Counted from the stretch's first letter, positions 32,038 to 40,266 are shown. The stretch: 40,419 bases of DNA from Minisyncoccota bacterium (GCA_009991965.1 JAACWQ010000003.1:79274-119692); one strand, 5' to 3'. Translations and numbers: made by a program. Notes: a model not told the origin generated them from the letters alone.

Positions 32038-32571
32038 TTAGATTTCACAGACACTCGGTTGCTCAATTTTCCTTACCAACCAGATATTGGCAAACAACAA
32101 GAGTCCAACACCAATGAAACCAAATTCTTGACCCTTAAAAGGCAGAATAGCCAAGACCGTTGCAGCTGACCCCAATCCAAATAAACTAGTTAAGACCACT
32201 GAGCCACAAGAAGCACAACCTATGCCAAGCATGCTGCTGATTACACCGACAAATGACATGCCCATAGCTTTTTGGGCCTTGGCACGTTTGCCCAAATAAT
32301 AGGCGAGTAAACTGACTTGCATGCCAGACAAGATCGCAGTCATAAACGTAATAAACAATGATGGGAGTGTAAAATTGGTTTGGAGCGAACCAAATAGACT
32401 CAACAACAATTTAGTCTTCTGTGGAAAGGTGAGCGTGTGACTCACAACTGCAGTTGTTACCAGATGCAAATTTGGTAACCAAGCCGAAAAAACTACTATC
32501 AGACTTGCTACAAATAACATGAGCAAAAAATACTGCGGTCGCAAAAGTATTTTTAGAACAGTGCGCATCAA
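32038..32571 (-). CDS. Membrane protein with GCASCG motif, in thiol-redox operon
   Basis: 177 residues, four probable helices. The motif G-C-A-S-C-G (IGCASCGSVVLT) lies at the beginning of the third helix, with a CxxC spacing able to form a disulfide inside the membrane. The protein ends SVCEI. Family not recognised. It follows the DsbA-like gene by 4 bases, so it may be a redox partner (for example a DsbB/VKOR-like role), but there is no sequence proof of that. Confidence 0.55.
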   Translation of the reverse strand: MMRTVLKILLRPQYFLLMLFVASLIVVFSAWLPNLHLVTTAVVSHTLTFPQKTKLLLSLFGSLQTNFTLPSLFITFMTAILSGMQVSLLAYYLGKRAKAQKAMGMSFVGVISSMLGIGCASCGSVVLTSLFGLGSAATVLAILPFKGQEFGFIGVGLLLFANIWLVRKIEQPSVCEI

Positions 32572-32575
32572 AGAA

Positions 32576-33355
32576 TTACAGCAAAGCGTCTATCAGTGTC
32601 TCAAAGGTTACAAGTGGCTGTGCGCCGACAACAAGATCACCTTCGATCACACCATCTTTGGTAGATTTACCAATGATGAATGAAGGAGTACCCGATGCAC
32701 CTGCGGCTGCGCCATCTGCGAGATCTTTCTGCACTTCCTCTGCCATCTTCGGATTGGAGAGACACGAGGTAAATGCGCCAATGTTTAGTCCAAGATCTGA
32801 TGCAATTGTTTGAATCTTTGCGTCGTCTAAACCAGTCCCATTGGAGGTTGTCCGTTTGAATATCTCATCATGAAATGCATAGTAACCTGAATCACCACCT
32901 TGCTCTTTGGCACAATTGGCAGCAATTGCTTCCTTTGTTGCCATAGGATCATGAAAAGAGAGCGGAAAGTCGCGGAAAACGAGTTTTGCTTTGCCCGTAT
33001 CAATGTACTTCTCGACCAACTTAACATGTGTTTCGTCGTAGTGTCGTTTACAAAATGGGCATTCGTAGTCTGAGAACTCAATGATAGTAACCGGAGCATT
33101 CTTATCACCGAGAACCGCATCGTCATCAACAGAGGCAGTGCCAGTTGTTGCTTGCACAGGTGCTGCAGCAGGTGCCGCTGGATCAGTAGCACCGAGCACA
33201 GTTTTTGAACCACCGGCACGAAGCAATTGATTTTCTGTCCAGAGTGAACCACCGAAAAAACCTACGCCAGTAATAAGCAGCGCAAGCAAAACAAGAACAA
33301 AATTCTCACTTAAGAAATTCTTGAATGAGTCGAATGAGTAGGGTGATTCTTTCAT
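32576..33355 (-). CDS. DsbA-family thiol-disulfide oxidoreductase, membrane anchored
   Basis: 259 residues. One membrane helix (about 19-37) ends in GGSLWTENQL, the same exit sequence as in the paralogue at 11225-12022. An Ala/Pro linker leads to the DsbA/Thioredoxin_4 domain: FSDYECPFCKRHY with C99-P-F-C102, and cis-Pro in SGTPSFIIG. It should oxidise thiols of exported proteins. AGGAAG precedes the ATG and a TTGACA/TAGTAT promoter lies upstream. It heads the operon with the GCASCG membrane protein. Confidence 0.92.
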   Translation of the reverse strand: MKESPYSFDSFKNFLSENFVLVLLALLITGVGFFGGSLWTENQLLRAGGSKTVLGATDPAAPAAAPVQATTGTASVDDDAVLGDKNAPVTIIEFSDYECPFCKRHYDETHVKLVEKYIDTGKAKLVFRDFPLSFHDPMATKEAIAANCAKEQGGDSGYYAFHDEIFKRTTSNGTGLDDAKIQTIASDLGLNIGAFTSCLSNPKMAEEVQKDLADGAAAGASGTPSFIIGKSTKDGVIEGDLVVGAQPLVTFETLIDALL

Positions 33356-33391
33356 ATACGTTGCTTCCTGAGTACAAAACTATACATCTGG

Positions 33392-33420
33392 ATACTAGGT
33401 GAGAGTTTCATTCTTGTCAA
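33392..33420 (-). promoter_or_regulatory. Promoter TTGACA-17-TAGTAT before dsbA-like gene
   Basis: Read on minus, TTGACA (33415-33420) and TAGTAT (33392-33397) are 17 bases apart. The -35 box overlaps the last codons of the HMA chaperone gene, so the redox genes can be transcribed apart from the copper operon. A leader of about 30 bases with a Shine-Dalgarno follows. Confidence 0.68.
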
Positions 33421-33674
33421 TGAGAAGACGAGGTACTTTTTACTGCCGTGTAGCCTAATGAATCGATAACAGATTTTATTTTTTCACTTGAAACTTTCTG
33501 AGAATCAAAAATGACAACAGATTTTCCAGCAGCGTAACTAGTCTCTGCACTCACCACTCCAGGCAAGTCTTCTAACTCTCCATCTATATTCATACTACAA
33601 CTCACACAATGCATACCAGAAATGGTAAATGTGACTTGCTCACCAACTTGCTTTTTTTTCAATAAATTAAACAT
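33417..33674 (-). CDS. HMA-domain copper chaperone (CopZ-like)
   Basis: 85 residues from MFNLLKKK at 33674, with a strong GGAGGTGG ribosome site 7 bases upstream. A single HMA domain carries ISGMHCVSC with Cu(I) ligands C23 and C26, and the fold continues VSAETSYAAGKSVVIFD and IDSLGYTA. It should carry Cu(I) to CopA. A basic N-terminal KKK and a Ser/His tail are present. It is the last gene of the copper operon. Confidence 0.9.
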   Translation of the reverse strand: MFNLLKKKQVGEQVTFTISGMHCVSCSMNIDGELEDLPGVVSAETSYAAGKSVVIFDSQKVSSEKIKSVIDSLGYTAVKSTSSSH

Positions 33675-33676
33675 AG

Positions 33677-34807
33677 CTATACCACCTCCAATACTCCTGT
33701 ATACATACCCATCGAACAAGAAAATGTGTAGTTACCTTTTTTGGTAGGCGTAAACTCTACCATCTGTGAATCAGTCGGTCCCAACTGTAAACGAATATTA
33801 AATGCTTTGAAGACGAAGGAGCTAGCGCAACTGTATACATCCTTAGTTTGCAAAGTCAGTTGTACTGGCGTACCAGCCTGCACACGAACTCTATTTGGCG
33901 CGTATCCGTTATTTTGTACCTGAATAGTAACTTGCTGTACACCATCCTGGACTGCAATTTTTGAGCCACCACTAGAATTTGAAAATCGCTCGTCAGAGAA
34001 GAAGTAAGTGATGGGTCGAGTAACTTTCGAAAACGTTATTGGCGCATCGAGTACGGTCGCAATGCCGTTGAGACTACTCAAGCCTAAGAATACAAGTGTT
34101 ATCGCAGCAAACTTCATAAAACGTTGATTGAATGTCTCGGACAACTTGGCGGTTGCAACACCAAGGATGGCAAATAATGGTGACGTACCCAACACAAAGA
34201 AAAACATAATGGCCGCTCCCAACACTGGATTACCAGAAGTTATTGCAAGCACTCCCATAGCTTGTGTGACACCGCAAGGCATAAAGATTGTCAAAAATCC
34301 AAAAGCTGCGGGGGTAAAGACAGCCTTACTTTTTGTTGAATTGCGGATCATGCGTTGTAAAAACTTTGGCGGTTGAATAACTACATACCGAAAGATTGGA
34401 TGTAAGTTCAGTAAATTACCAGCTGTGGCCAACATAAAAAGTGCTGCGAATCCTTGAAAAATAAGGCGAACAGTGAGGCTTAATTCTATCTTTGAACCTA
34501 ACCAACCGAGCAAAAATCCCAGAATTGTGTGCGAAATTATCTTGGCGATCAGAAAAAAACTAACTGGCAACCAGTCGAGCTGATCAAATGATTTTGCCGC
34601 AGTGTTTTTGCGCTGCAAAGATTGTAAATACTTTGCTTTTTTTCTATCTTTCCTGCGAATTTTCGCAACTTCTGTAGTTTCTTGTGTCTCATCTAACTCA
34701 TCATCTTTTTGATTTGCGATAATACTCGCCAATAATCCGCCTTGCATAGCAAGACATGAGAGACCCCCGGTGGTCAAACCCGTCAGAAAAATTACCCATA
34801 AGTTCAT
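33677..34807 (-). CDS. TauE/SafE-like (COG2836) membrane protein fused to a cupredoxin domain
   Basis: 376 residues. An N-terminal helix with GLTTGGLSCLAMQGGLLAS, a long charged cytoplasmic loop (KIRRKDRKKAKYLQSLQRK) and five or six more helices form a COG2836/SafE-DsbD-like unit with FMPCGVTQAM. The C-terminal 100 residues are a cupredoxin-like domain: NGYAPNRVRVQAGTPV, VYSCASSF and FSCSMGMYTG, in which two Cys and the MGM Met are candidate Cu ligands. Related proteins occur in copper or cbb3-oxidase assembly loci. A strong AAGGAG precedes the ATG. Placed between copA and the HMA chaperone, its likely role is copper handling at the outer face. Confidence 0.82.
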   Translation of the reverse strand: MNLWVIFLTGLTTGGLSCLAMQGGLLASIIANQKDDELDETQETTEVAKIRRKDRKKAKYLQSLQRKNTAAKSFDQLDWLPVSFFLIAKIISHTILGFLLGWLGSKIELSLTVRLIFQGFAALFMLATAGNLLNLHPIFRYVVIQPPKFLQRMIRNSTKSKAVFTPAAFGFLTIFMPCGVTQAMGVLAITSGNPVLGAAIMFFFVLGTSPLFAILGVATAKLSETFNQRFMKFAAITLVFLGLSSLNGIATVLDAPITFSKVTRPITYFFSDERFSNSSGGSKIAVQDGVQQVTIQVQNNGYAPNRVRVQAGTPVQLTLQTKDVYSCASSFVFKAFNIRLQLGPTDSQMVEFTPTKKGNYTFSCSMGMYTGVLEVV

Positions 34808-34820
34808 ATATCTCCTTAAG

Positions 34821-37118
34821 CTATAACTTCACTCGTTTGAGTCGCAATGCATTGACTACTACCGATACACTCGAAAACGCCATAGCAGCACCCGCAATTG
34901 CAGGGTTGAGCAGGATGCCAAATGAAGGATAGAGCACGCCAGCCGCAATGGGAATACCAACAATATTATAGAAAAATGCCCAGAATAAGTTTTGCTTGAC
35001 TGTCTGCATTGTTGCCCGTGAGAGCTTCACCGCTTTTGGCAATTTTGCAATTTGTCCACCCAACAATGTAATACCGGCAGATTCTATTGCAACATCTGTA
35101 CCCGTACCCATCGCAATCCCTACATCAGCTGTTGCAAGGGCTGGCGCGTCGTTTATCCCGTCACCAACCATGGCTACTTTGTAGCCTTCAGACTGGAGCT
35201 GCTGAACTTGTTTCGCTTTATCACCTGGCAATACCTCGGCAATAACTCTATCAATACCTACTTGATCAGCTATATGCTTTGCAGTTTTTTTGTTATCACC
35301 GGTCAGCAATGCAACTTGTATTCCTTGTTTGTGTAATTGTGCAATTGTGGCTGGTGCGTCGTCTTTTATAGTGTCTGCAATTGCCACATATCCCAACACT
35401 TTTTTTTCAGAAATAATGATGACAGGTGTTTTTCCTTGCGCTGCCAATGTGTTAATAACTTTTTCATCAACCGTCACTGCCAAATCTGCAGCCAGTTTCA
35501 AATTGCCAGCGTAATATTGCTTGTTGCCAATCGTACCTTTCAAACCCTTGCCTTCAATTGCAGAAAACGCCCCAACTTTTTCCAGTGCAATTTTTTCTGT
35601 CACTGCTCGCTCTACCACTGCCTGGGCCAATGGATGCTCTGAGTACTGCTCCAAAGATGCAAGCAAACGAAGAACTTCGTCGCTAGAATTCTTGCCAACA
35701 GGTAAAATATCGGTAACTTGCGGTAGGCCTTTGGTAATTGTGCCAGTTTTGTCCAAGACCATAAAATTTACAGCCTGCAATTTTTCGAGACTCTCTGCAT
35801 TTTTTATCAAAATGCCGTTTTGTGCAGCCTTGCCCACACCGACTATAACTGCCGTCGGCGTCGCAAGACCCATCGCGCAAGGGCACGCGATCACGAGCAC
35901 GCCAACAAAACTGACAATTCCAAGCGGCAACGCTTGTGAAAATGGTATAAATTGCGAACCGATACCAAGCCATGCTGCGAGCACTACAAATGCAAACACC
36001 AACACGATTGGCACAAACACAGCCGAAATCTGATCTGCCAATTTCTCAATTGGAGCTTTTGATCCCTGCGCATTTTCGACCATAGTTATAATCTGGGCTA
36101 ATAAAGTAGCACTCCCCACCTGCGTCGTTCGAACTTGCAGAGAACCCTGCTTATTTATCGTTGCCCCGATAACCGTGTCACCCACTTTTTTATCAACAGG
36201 CAACGACTCTCCAGTAATCATCGACTCGTCTATGGCAGACGCGCCCGAGATTATTTCGCCATCTGTTGGAATCTTTTGACCTGGTTTGATAATAACTACA
36301 TCACCAACCACAACCTGTTCAATTGGAATTTCCACTTGTTTGCCGTCGCGTAAAACAACAGCGCTTTTTGCCTGGAGATTGAGGAGTTTTTCAATAGCCT
36401 CACCTGTTTTAAGCTTCGATCTTGCCTCGAGATACTTGCCCAGGGTAATAAATCCAATCACTACAATGGTCACGTCATAATATGAATGCGTGGTAACAAT
36501 ATATGGGGCCAATGAAGACTCAAAAGCCGTAAGGATAAAACTATAAGAAAATGCCACAAGTGTCCCAATCCCAACCAGCGTATCCATATTTGCGACTCGA
36601 AATTTGAGGAAGCGCACCACACCTTGCAAAAATGGGAGGCCAATGACAAAAAGCGTATAGGTCGCAAAAATGGGCAAGAGATGATGTAAAAACTCTGCAA
36701 CAGTCGCTGGCATCATTGGCAAAATCTGTAGCTGTTCTGCGCCAACTTCCCAGATCATGACCAAAATACTAACCGCGATAAATGGCAAAACTATTTGTAC
36801 GTGTCGTCGAAGTTTGCCGAGCTCCTGTAGTTTTTGTGTTTGAACTGTTTTGTCTGAACTTACTCCGGACGACATATCATGACCGGCATGAGGAGAAGTA
36901 TCAGCAAGTGCATAACCAAGTTTGCCAATTTCAGTATTCATTTGGGCGACAGTGACTTTTCCTTCGTCAAAAACAAGCTTAGCTTTTTCAGTACCATAAT
37001 TGACTTCTGCAGACAACACTCCCGGCATTTTTTGTAACTTACGCGAGATAATATTTGCACACGAGGCACAGTGCATACCTGTTATTGGAAATGATTTTGT
37101 TTGTGTACTAACTGACAT
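34821..37118 (-). CDS. copA: P1B-type Cu+-exporting ATPase
   Basis: 765 residues from MSVSTQTK at 37118. An N-terminal HMA domain has GMHC17-A-S-C20. A linker with HAGHDM follows. Then six to eight helices, the actuator motif TGES (303-306), the ion path C-P-C (412-414), DKTGT (456-460, phosphorylated Asp), a GDGINDAP hinge and two C-terminal helices. CPC is the Cu(I)/Ag(I) signature. The start overlaps the end of the ArsR-YHS gene by 11 bases. It should export Cu(I) from the cytoplasm. Confidence 0.95.
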   Translation of the reverse strand: MSVSTQTKSFPITGMHCASCANIISRKLQKMPGVLSAEVNYGTEKAKLVFDEGKVTVAQMNTEIGKLGYALADTSPHAGHDMSSGVSSDKTVQTQKLQELGKLRRHVQIVLPFIAVSILVMIWEVGAEQLQILPMMPATVAEFLHHLLPIFATYTLFVIGLPFLQGVVRFLKFRVANMDTLVGIGTLVAFSYSFILTAFESSLAPYIVTTHSYYDVTIVVIGFITLGKYLEARSKLKTGEAIEKLLNLQAKSAVVLRDGKQVEIPIEQVVVGDVVIIKPGQKIPTDGEIISGASAIDESMITGESLPVDKKVGDTVIGATINKQGSLQVRTTQVGSATLLAQIITMVENAQGSKAPIEKLADQISAVFVPIVLVFAFVVLAAWLGIGSQFIPFSQALPLGIVSFVGVLVIACPCAMGLATPTAVIVGVGKAAQNGILIKNAESLEKLQAVNFMVLDKTGTITKGLPQVTDILPVGKNSSDEVLRLLASLEQYSEHPLAQAVVERAVTEKIALEKVGAFSAIEGKGLKGTIGNKQYYAGNLKLAADLAVTVDEKVINTLAAQGKTPVIIISEKKVLGYVAIADTIKDDAPATIAQLHKQGIQVALLTGDNKKTAKHIADQVGIDRVIAEVLPGDKAKQVQQLQSEGYKVAMVGDGINDAPALATADVGIAMGTGTDVAIESAGITLLGGQIAKLPKAVKLSRATMQTVKQNLFWAFFYNIVGIPIAAGVLYPSFGILLNPAIAGAAMAFSSVSVVVNALRLKRVKL

Positions 37119-37590
37119 ATTGCTGCGGCCTTTCGGTAAATTTTTTGACGCAACCACTTGCACAAAAGTAGTAGGTGTTTCTATCATATTTGTACGCAAA
37201 ACTTGCTGTTTTTGGTGACACACGCATTTGACAAACTGGATCATGAACAATTGGCACAAGCTCTTGCATGCTCAACTGCAGCTCCTTTGCCAACAGAGAG
37301 TTGTCAGTTTGATTCGCCAATACATCTCGTAGCAGATCACAAGCTTTAAGTATTTTTTTATTACCAATCGAGTAAAAAACCTGCTTACCAACTTTTTTTG
37401 CATCAAGAATTTTTGCGTCTCGCAAAATGGTCAGGTGCTGACTAATATTTGCCTGGGGTAAATCAAGCATCTCATAAATATCTGAGACGCAAAGCTCTTG
37501 ATCTCGCAACAAACGAATAATTTCCAGCCTGCGTGGATGTGCAATTGCTTTCAAAAGCTCTGCTTGTAACTCAAAAATCTCTGAATACAT
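37108..37590 (-). CDS. ArsR-family repressor fused to a YHS metal-binding domain
   Basis: 160 residues from MYSEIF at 37590. The ArsR winged helix spans 1-95: [48 protein letters not shown] and VGKQVFYSI. Only one Cys (C34) is found at the classic ELCVCDL site. Residues 116-160 form a YHS domain (DPVCQMRV with C120; YYFCASGC with C143 and C147), a fold found in metal ATPases and chaperones. The combination suggests a copper sensor with a separate metal site. It is the first gene of the copper operon; its own promoter carries a palindrome at 37587-37610. Confidence 0.88.
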   Translation of the reverse strand: MYSEIFELQAELLKAIAHPRRLEIIRLLRDQELCVSDIYEMLDLPQANISQHLTILRDAKILDAKKVGKQVFYSIGNKKILKACDLLRDVLANQTDNSLLAKELQLSMQELVPIVHDPVCQMRVSPKTASFAYKYDRNTYYFCASGCVKKFTERPQQYVS

Positions 37591-37625
37591 ATTCGAATAA
37601 TAGAATATGTGTCTCAATCTGTCAA
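37587..37625 (-). promoter_or_regulatory. Leaderless promoter with overlapping ArsR-type operator
   Basis: Read on minus: TTGACA (37620-37625), a 17-base spacer, TATTAT (37597-37602), 6 bases, then the ATG at 37590. A perfect 8-bp inverted repeat, ACATATTC (37587-37594) and GAATATGT (37603-37610), surrounds the -10 box and includes the start codon. A repressor bound here would block RNA polymerase, which fits ArsR-type autoregulation with release by copper. Confidence 0.75.
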
Positions 37626-37630
37626 GACCT

Positions 37631-38266
37631 TCACTTATGCAACCGTGCTTTGATGAACTCAACAGCAATTGGCAGTACTGACAAACCAATAATTGCGAGC
37701 ACTACCACAGAAAAGTTCTCTTTGACCACTGGTATGTTCCCAAAAAAGTAACCAACCAAAGTGACTCCAAACACCCAGAGTAATCCGCCCAGCACGTTGA
37801 AGTATAGAAACTTGCTATATTTCATTCGGCCGATACCAGCAACAAACGGCGCAAAGGTACGAATAATGGGAATAAATCTGGCAAGAATAATAGTTTTTCC
37901 ACCATGTAAATCATAAAATGCTTGTGTCTTGTCTATGTGCTCCTGGTTGATAGGAATTCTGGGATGTGCGATCAGTTTTCTCCCAAAAAAATGTCCGATC
38001 CAGTAGTTAATCGTATCACCCAAAAAAGCCGCTAACCAAAGTATTACAAGTAAAATCACAATGTTGAATGACCCGATTGCAGCAAACGCACCGGCGGCAA
38101 ACAGTAGTGAGTCGCCTGGTAAAAAAGGAGTAAACACAAAACCCGTTTCTGCAAAAATGATCAAAAACAAGATTGCATACGAAATAACTCCGTACGTCGA
38201 AATTATTTGTCCTAAATGCGTATCAATGTGCAAAATGAATTCGATGATGGCCGTGAGAATTTGCAT
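37631..38266 (-). CDS. DedA family membrane protein
   Basis: 211 residues from MQILTAII at 38266; a start ten codons earlier would lie upstream of the -10 box. The DedA/VTT signature is clear: FAETGFVFTPFLPGDSLLFAAGAFAA (E and FLPGD), GDTINYWIGHFFGR and RFIPIIRTFAPFVAGIGRM (conserved Arg). DedA proteins help move polyprenyl-phosphate or phospholipids across the membrane and support proton-motive force. TATATT ends 8 bases before the ATG. Confidence 0.93.
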   Translation of the reverse strand: MQILTAIIEFILHIDTHLGQIISTYGVISYAILFLIIFAETGFVFTPFLPGDSLLFAAGAFAAIGSFNIVILLVILWLAAFLGDTINYWIGHFFGRKLIAHPRIPINQEHIDKTQAFYDLHGGKTIILARFIPIIRTFAPFVAGIGRMKYSKFLYFNVLGGLLWVFGVTLVGYFFGNIPVVKENFSVVVLAIIGLSVLPIAVEFIKARLHK

Positions 38267-38274
38267 AGACTTCG

Positions 38275-38280
38275 AATATA
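38275..38280 (-). promoter_or_regulatory. -10 box TATATT before dedA
   Basis: TATATT (five of six) on minus ends 8 bases before the dedA ATG at 38266. No -35 box with normal spacing is seen. Confidence 0.48.
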
Positions 38281-38289
38281 GTAAGTTTG

Positions 38290-39014
38290 TTGCCAATTAA
38301 AAATAAAAACTCTCCTGCAGCGTGTCTGTTTTTACCTTCATATGGAAAGTGATGGATGTCAAATCCTGGTGAATCATTGATCTCAATAATAACATATGAA
38401 TCTTCAGTTTGTTTTTTTGTGATATCTGTACATAAGAAATCAATTCCCGCAAATGATAATCCTGGGATTGCATTAATCGCCTTAATTACGATCTCTTTAA
38501 TACTCTAATGTACTCTGTCTGTAACATCAATAGCATCTCCGACCTGAGATATATTAGAAACTCTTCTCAAATATACCCTAGCTCCCTTTTCAGGAATTGA
38601 AGAAAAGTCTAAATCACTTTCTTTCAAGAGAGCTTTCACTCGGTCATCCATTCTGATTTTCAGATGAGAAACTGTTCCGCTCTTTTCAGATCGGATAGGT
38701 TGCTTATTTTTTTCTTGAACTAATTTTTTTATCTGTTAGCAAAACTCTATATTCGGTTCCTTCAAACATTTCTTCAATAATAACTGCTCCAGTTTTCTTT
38801 CCCGTATACTCAAATCAGAAATCAACTGCAACATACCAACCTTTCAAAAAAAAATATTACACTAGCTCTACCCAGTGAGCGTCATCTTAAGTTATTTTTT
38901 TGAAAGTAGACAGCTTAATGCATTTTTCGGTACGCTTCTGCAATATCTTGAGCATAGGTATCATTATCGATTGGTTTATCAAGAGAGACGTCGTCTGGAC
39001 ATCAATTACCGAAC
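38290..39014 (-). pseudogene. Decayed GshF/cyanophycin-synthetase-like ATP-grasp gene
   Basis: No intact frame fills this stretch, but translated pieces on minus give one ATP-grasp family in order. DVSLDKPIDNDTYAQDIAEA (about 38992-38930) is followed by IIEEMFEGTEYRVLLTDKKI (about 38800-38740). After a frame change come QPIRSEKSG and ARVYLRRVSNISQVGDAIDVTDRV. Across an in-frame TAG comes SFAGIDFL, then VIIEINDSPGFDIHHFPYEGKNR. These blocks match the C-terminal part of GshF or cyanophycin synthetase. At least three stops and one frameshift are visible, and the 5' part ends exactly at the fic stop. Confidence 0.78.
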
Positions 39015-40100
39015 TCATTCTAGCAACTTCAAGAACTTGTCAAAATAATAAACCTTTTCCTTAGTTTTACTTTCTGCTATCTTTAATATCCCTTCATTCT
39101 CTAAAGCGTTCATATACTCTAGTGCAGTTTTATTGCTTCGTATCTGAGTGGATTCCATCAATTTATTTTGGGTATAAAAAGCGTTTGAAAATATATACGA
39201 CAAAAGTTCTTGAGAGTAGGTGAAATTAAATTTTGGCAAAACCTCACCTTTAAACCATTCTCGGAGTTCTAATATTTTCAAAATAGTACTGTTCGTCTCA
39301 GTTGCTTGTGTTTCGGCTGCATCAAGAATAAACAAAATCCATTCCTTCCAGTTATCATTGTACGTAACTTCTCTTAAGAGTCTGTAATACTCGCTTCTAT
39401 TTTGATTTATATACCTACTAATAAATAATGTCGGAGATACTAAACAATTATGGACTACGAGATGTAATACCATCAAAATTCTGCCCGTTCTCCCATTTCC
39501 ATCGAAAAATGGGTGAATAGCTTCAAATTGATAATGAAGTACTGCCATCTTAATCAAGTAGTCAGGATCATTTGACTGATCATTATAATAATCTTCGAAA
39601 TTTTTAAGCAGATTTCTTAAAAGTTGATTTCCCTCTGGAGGTGTGTAATAAACCTCTCCCGTTTGACGATTTCCTATTTTGGTTCCTGGTAAATTTCTGA
39701 CACCTGGGTGTTGTAAGCCTAATTCTCTCTGAATTTCAATAAAATCGTTAGTTGTCAGAAAACTTCTTTTTTGCACCTGGTTAAACCCAAAAAGAAGGGC
39801 CTTCTTATAGTTTTTAGTTTCTTTCTGCTCTGGGCTAAGTTTCTCTGCTGAAAATAGTTCCGCCTGTAAAGCTTCTGAGACAGTAGTATTGATATTCTCA
39901 ATTCCAGAACTTTCTACAGCTTCTTTAACTTTTAAAGGTTCCAAGATCATTTCTGGATTTTCCAATGATCTAATCAAGCCATTTAATTGAGAAATAGCTT
40001 TATTAGCAGTAATAACTTTTTTTAGAATATCTATATCATCAAGATTTGACTGTGGTGGTAATTTGGGAAGTTGATTGTGGGGTAAAGTTTTGTCTAACAT
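39015..40100 (-). CDS. Fic family protein (AMPylator type) with winged-helix C-terminus
   Basis: 361 residues. The Fic core contains H196-P-F-F-D-G-N-G-R-T-G-R, the full catalytic motif for transfer of AMP. The N-terminal inhibitory helix motif (S/T)xxxE(G/N) is S64-S-G-I-E-N69, placing it in class II Fic proteins that are self-inhibited until Glu68 is displaced. The last 80 residues look like a winged helix (LLSYIFSNAFYTQNKLMES, RSNKTALEYMNALENEGILKI), suggesting DNA binding. TATACT with TTTACA upstream precedes the ATG by 8 bases. Its targets are unknown. Confidence 0.93.
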   Translation of the reverse strand: MLDKTLPHNQLPKLPPQSNLDDIDILKKVITANKAISQLNGLIRSLENPEMILEPLKVKEAVESSGIENINTTVSEALQAELFSAEKLSPEQKETKNYKKALLFGFNQVQKRSFLTTNDFIEIQRELGLQHPGVRNLPGTKIGNRQTGEVYYTPPEGNQLLRNLLKNFEDYYNDQSNDPDYLIKMAVLHYQFEAIHPFFDGNGRTGRILMVLHLVVHNCLVSPTLFISRYINQNRSEYYRLLREVTYNDNWKEWILFILDAAETQATETNSTILKILELREWFKGEVLPKFNFTYSQELLSYIFSNAFYTQNKLMESTQIRSNKTALEYMNALENEGILKIAESKTKEKVYYFDKFLKLLE

Positions 40101-40108
40101 TTGGATAA

Positions 40109-40175
40109 AGTATATTAACTATGTAAAAAATGTAAAGTATTACATAGAAAATCGGTTATTTGTGTAATGATTACA
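40109..40175 (-). promoter_or_regulatory. fic promoter with paired TGTAA/TTACA palindromes
   Basis: Read on minus: TTTACA (40131-40136), 16 bases, TATACT (40109-40114) and 8 bases to the fic ATG. The inverted repeat CTATGTAA (40119-40126) / TTACATAG (40140-40147) flanks the -35 box, and a second palindrome TGTAATGATTACA (40163-40175) lies just upstream. Both contain TGTAA/TTACA half sites, which is the layout of an operator, possibly for the winged helix of Fic itself. Confidence 0.6.
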
Positions 40176-40179
40176 TGGC

Positions 40180-40196
40180 ATATTCTAACAGAATAT
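40180..40196. repeat. ATATTC/GAATAT inverted repeat, 5-base spacer
   Basis: A 6-bp inverted repeat (40180-40185 and 40191-40196) whose arms equal the core of the ArsR-YHS operator arms (ATATTC/GAATAT), but with spacing 5 instead of 8. It lies in the 166-base spacer 40101-40266, which otherwise contains only the fic promoter. Probably chance or an unrelated site. Confidence 0.3.
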
Positions 40197-40266
40197 ATCC
40201 CCAGTGGGTCGCTGCACGAACTAAGAGATGACTAAATAAATTTCTTGCCCTACAAAATACCTGTTG

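Noticed and set aside
38430-38850. In-frame TGA and TAG in the ATP-grasp region read as recoded codons
   Set aside because: TGA and TAG both end clearly intact genes in this window (ruvX uses TGA, copA uses TAG), and a frameshift is also present, so decay is the simpler explanation.
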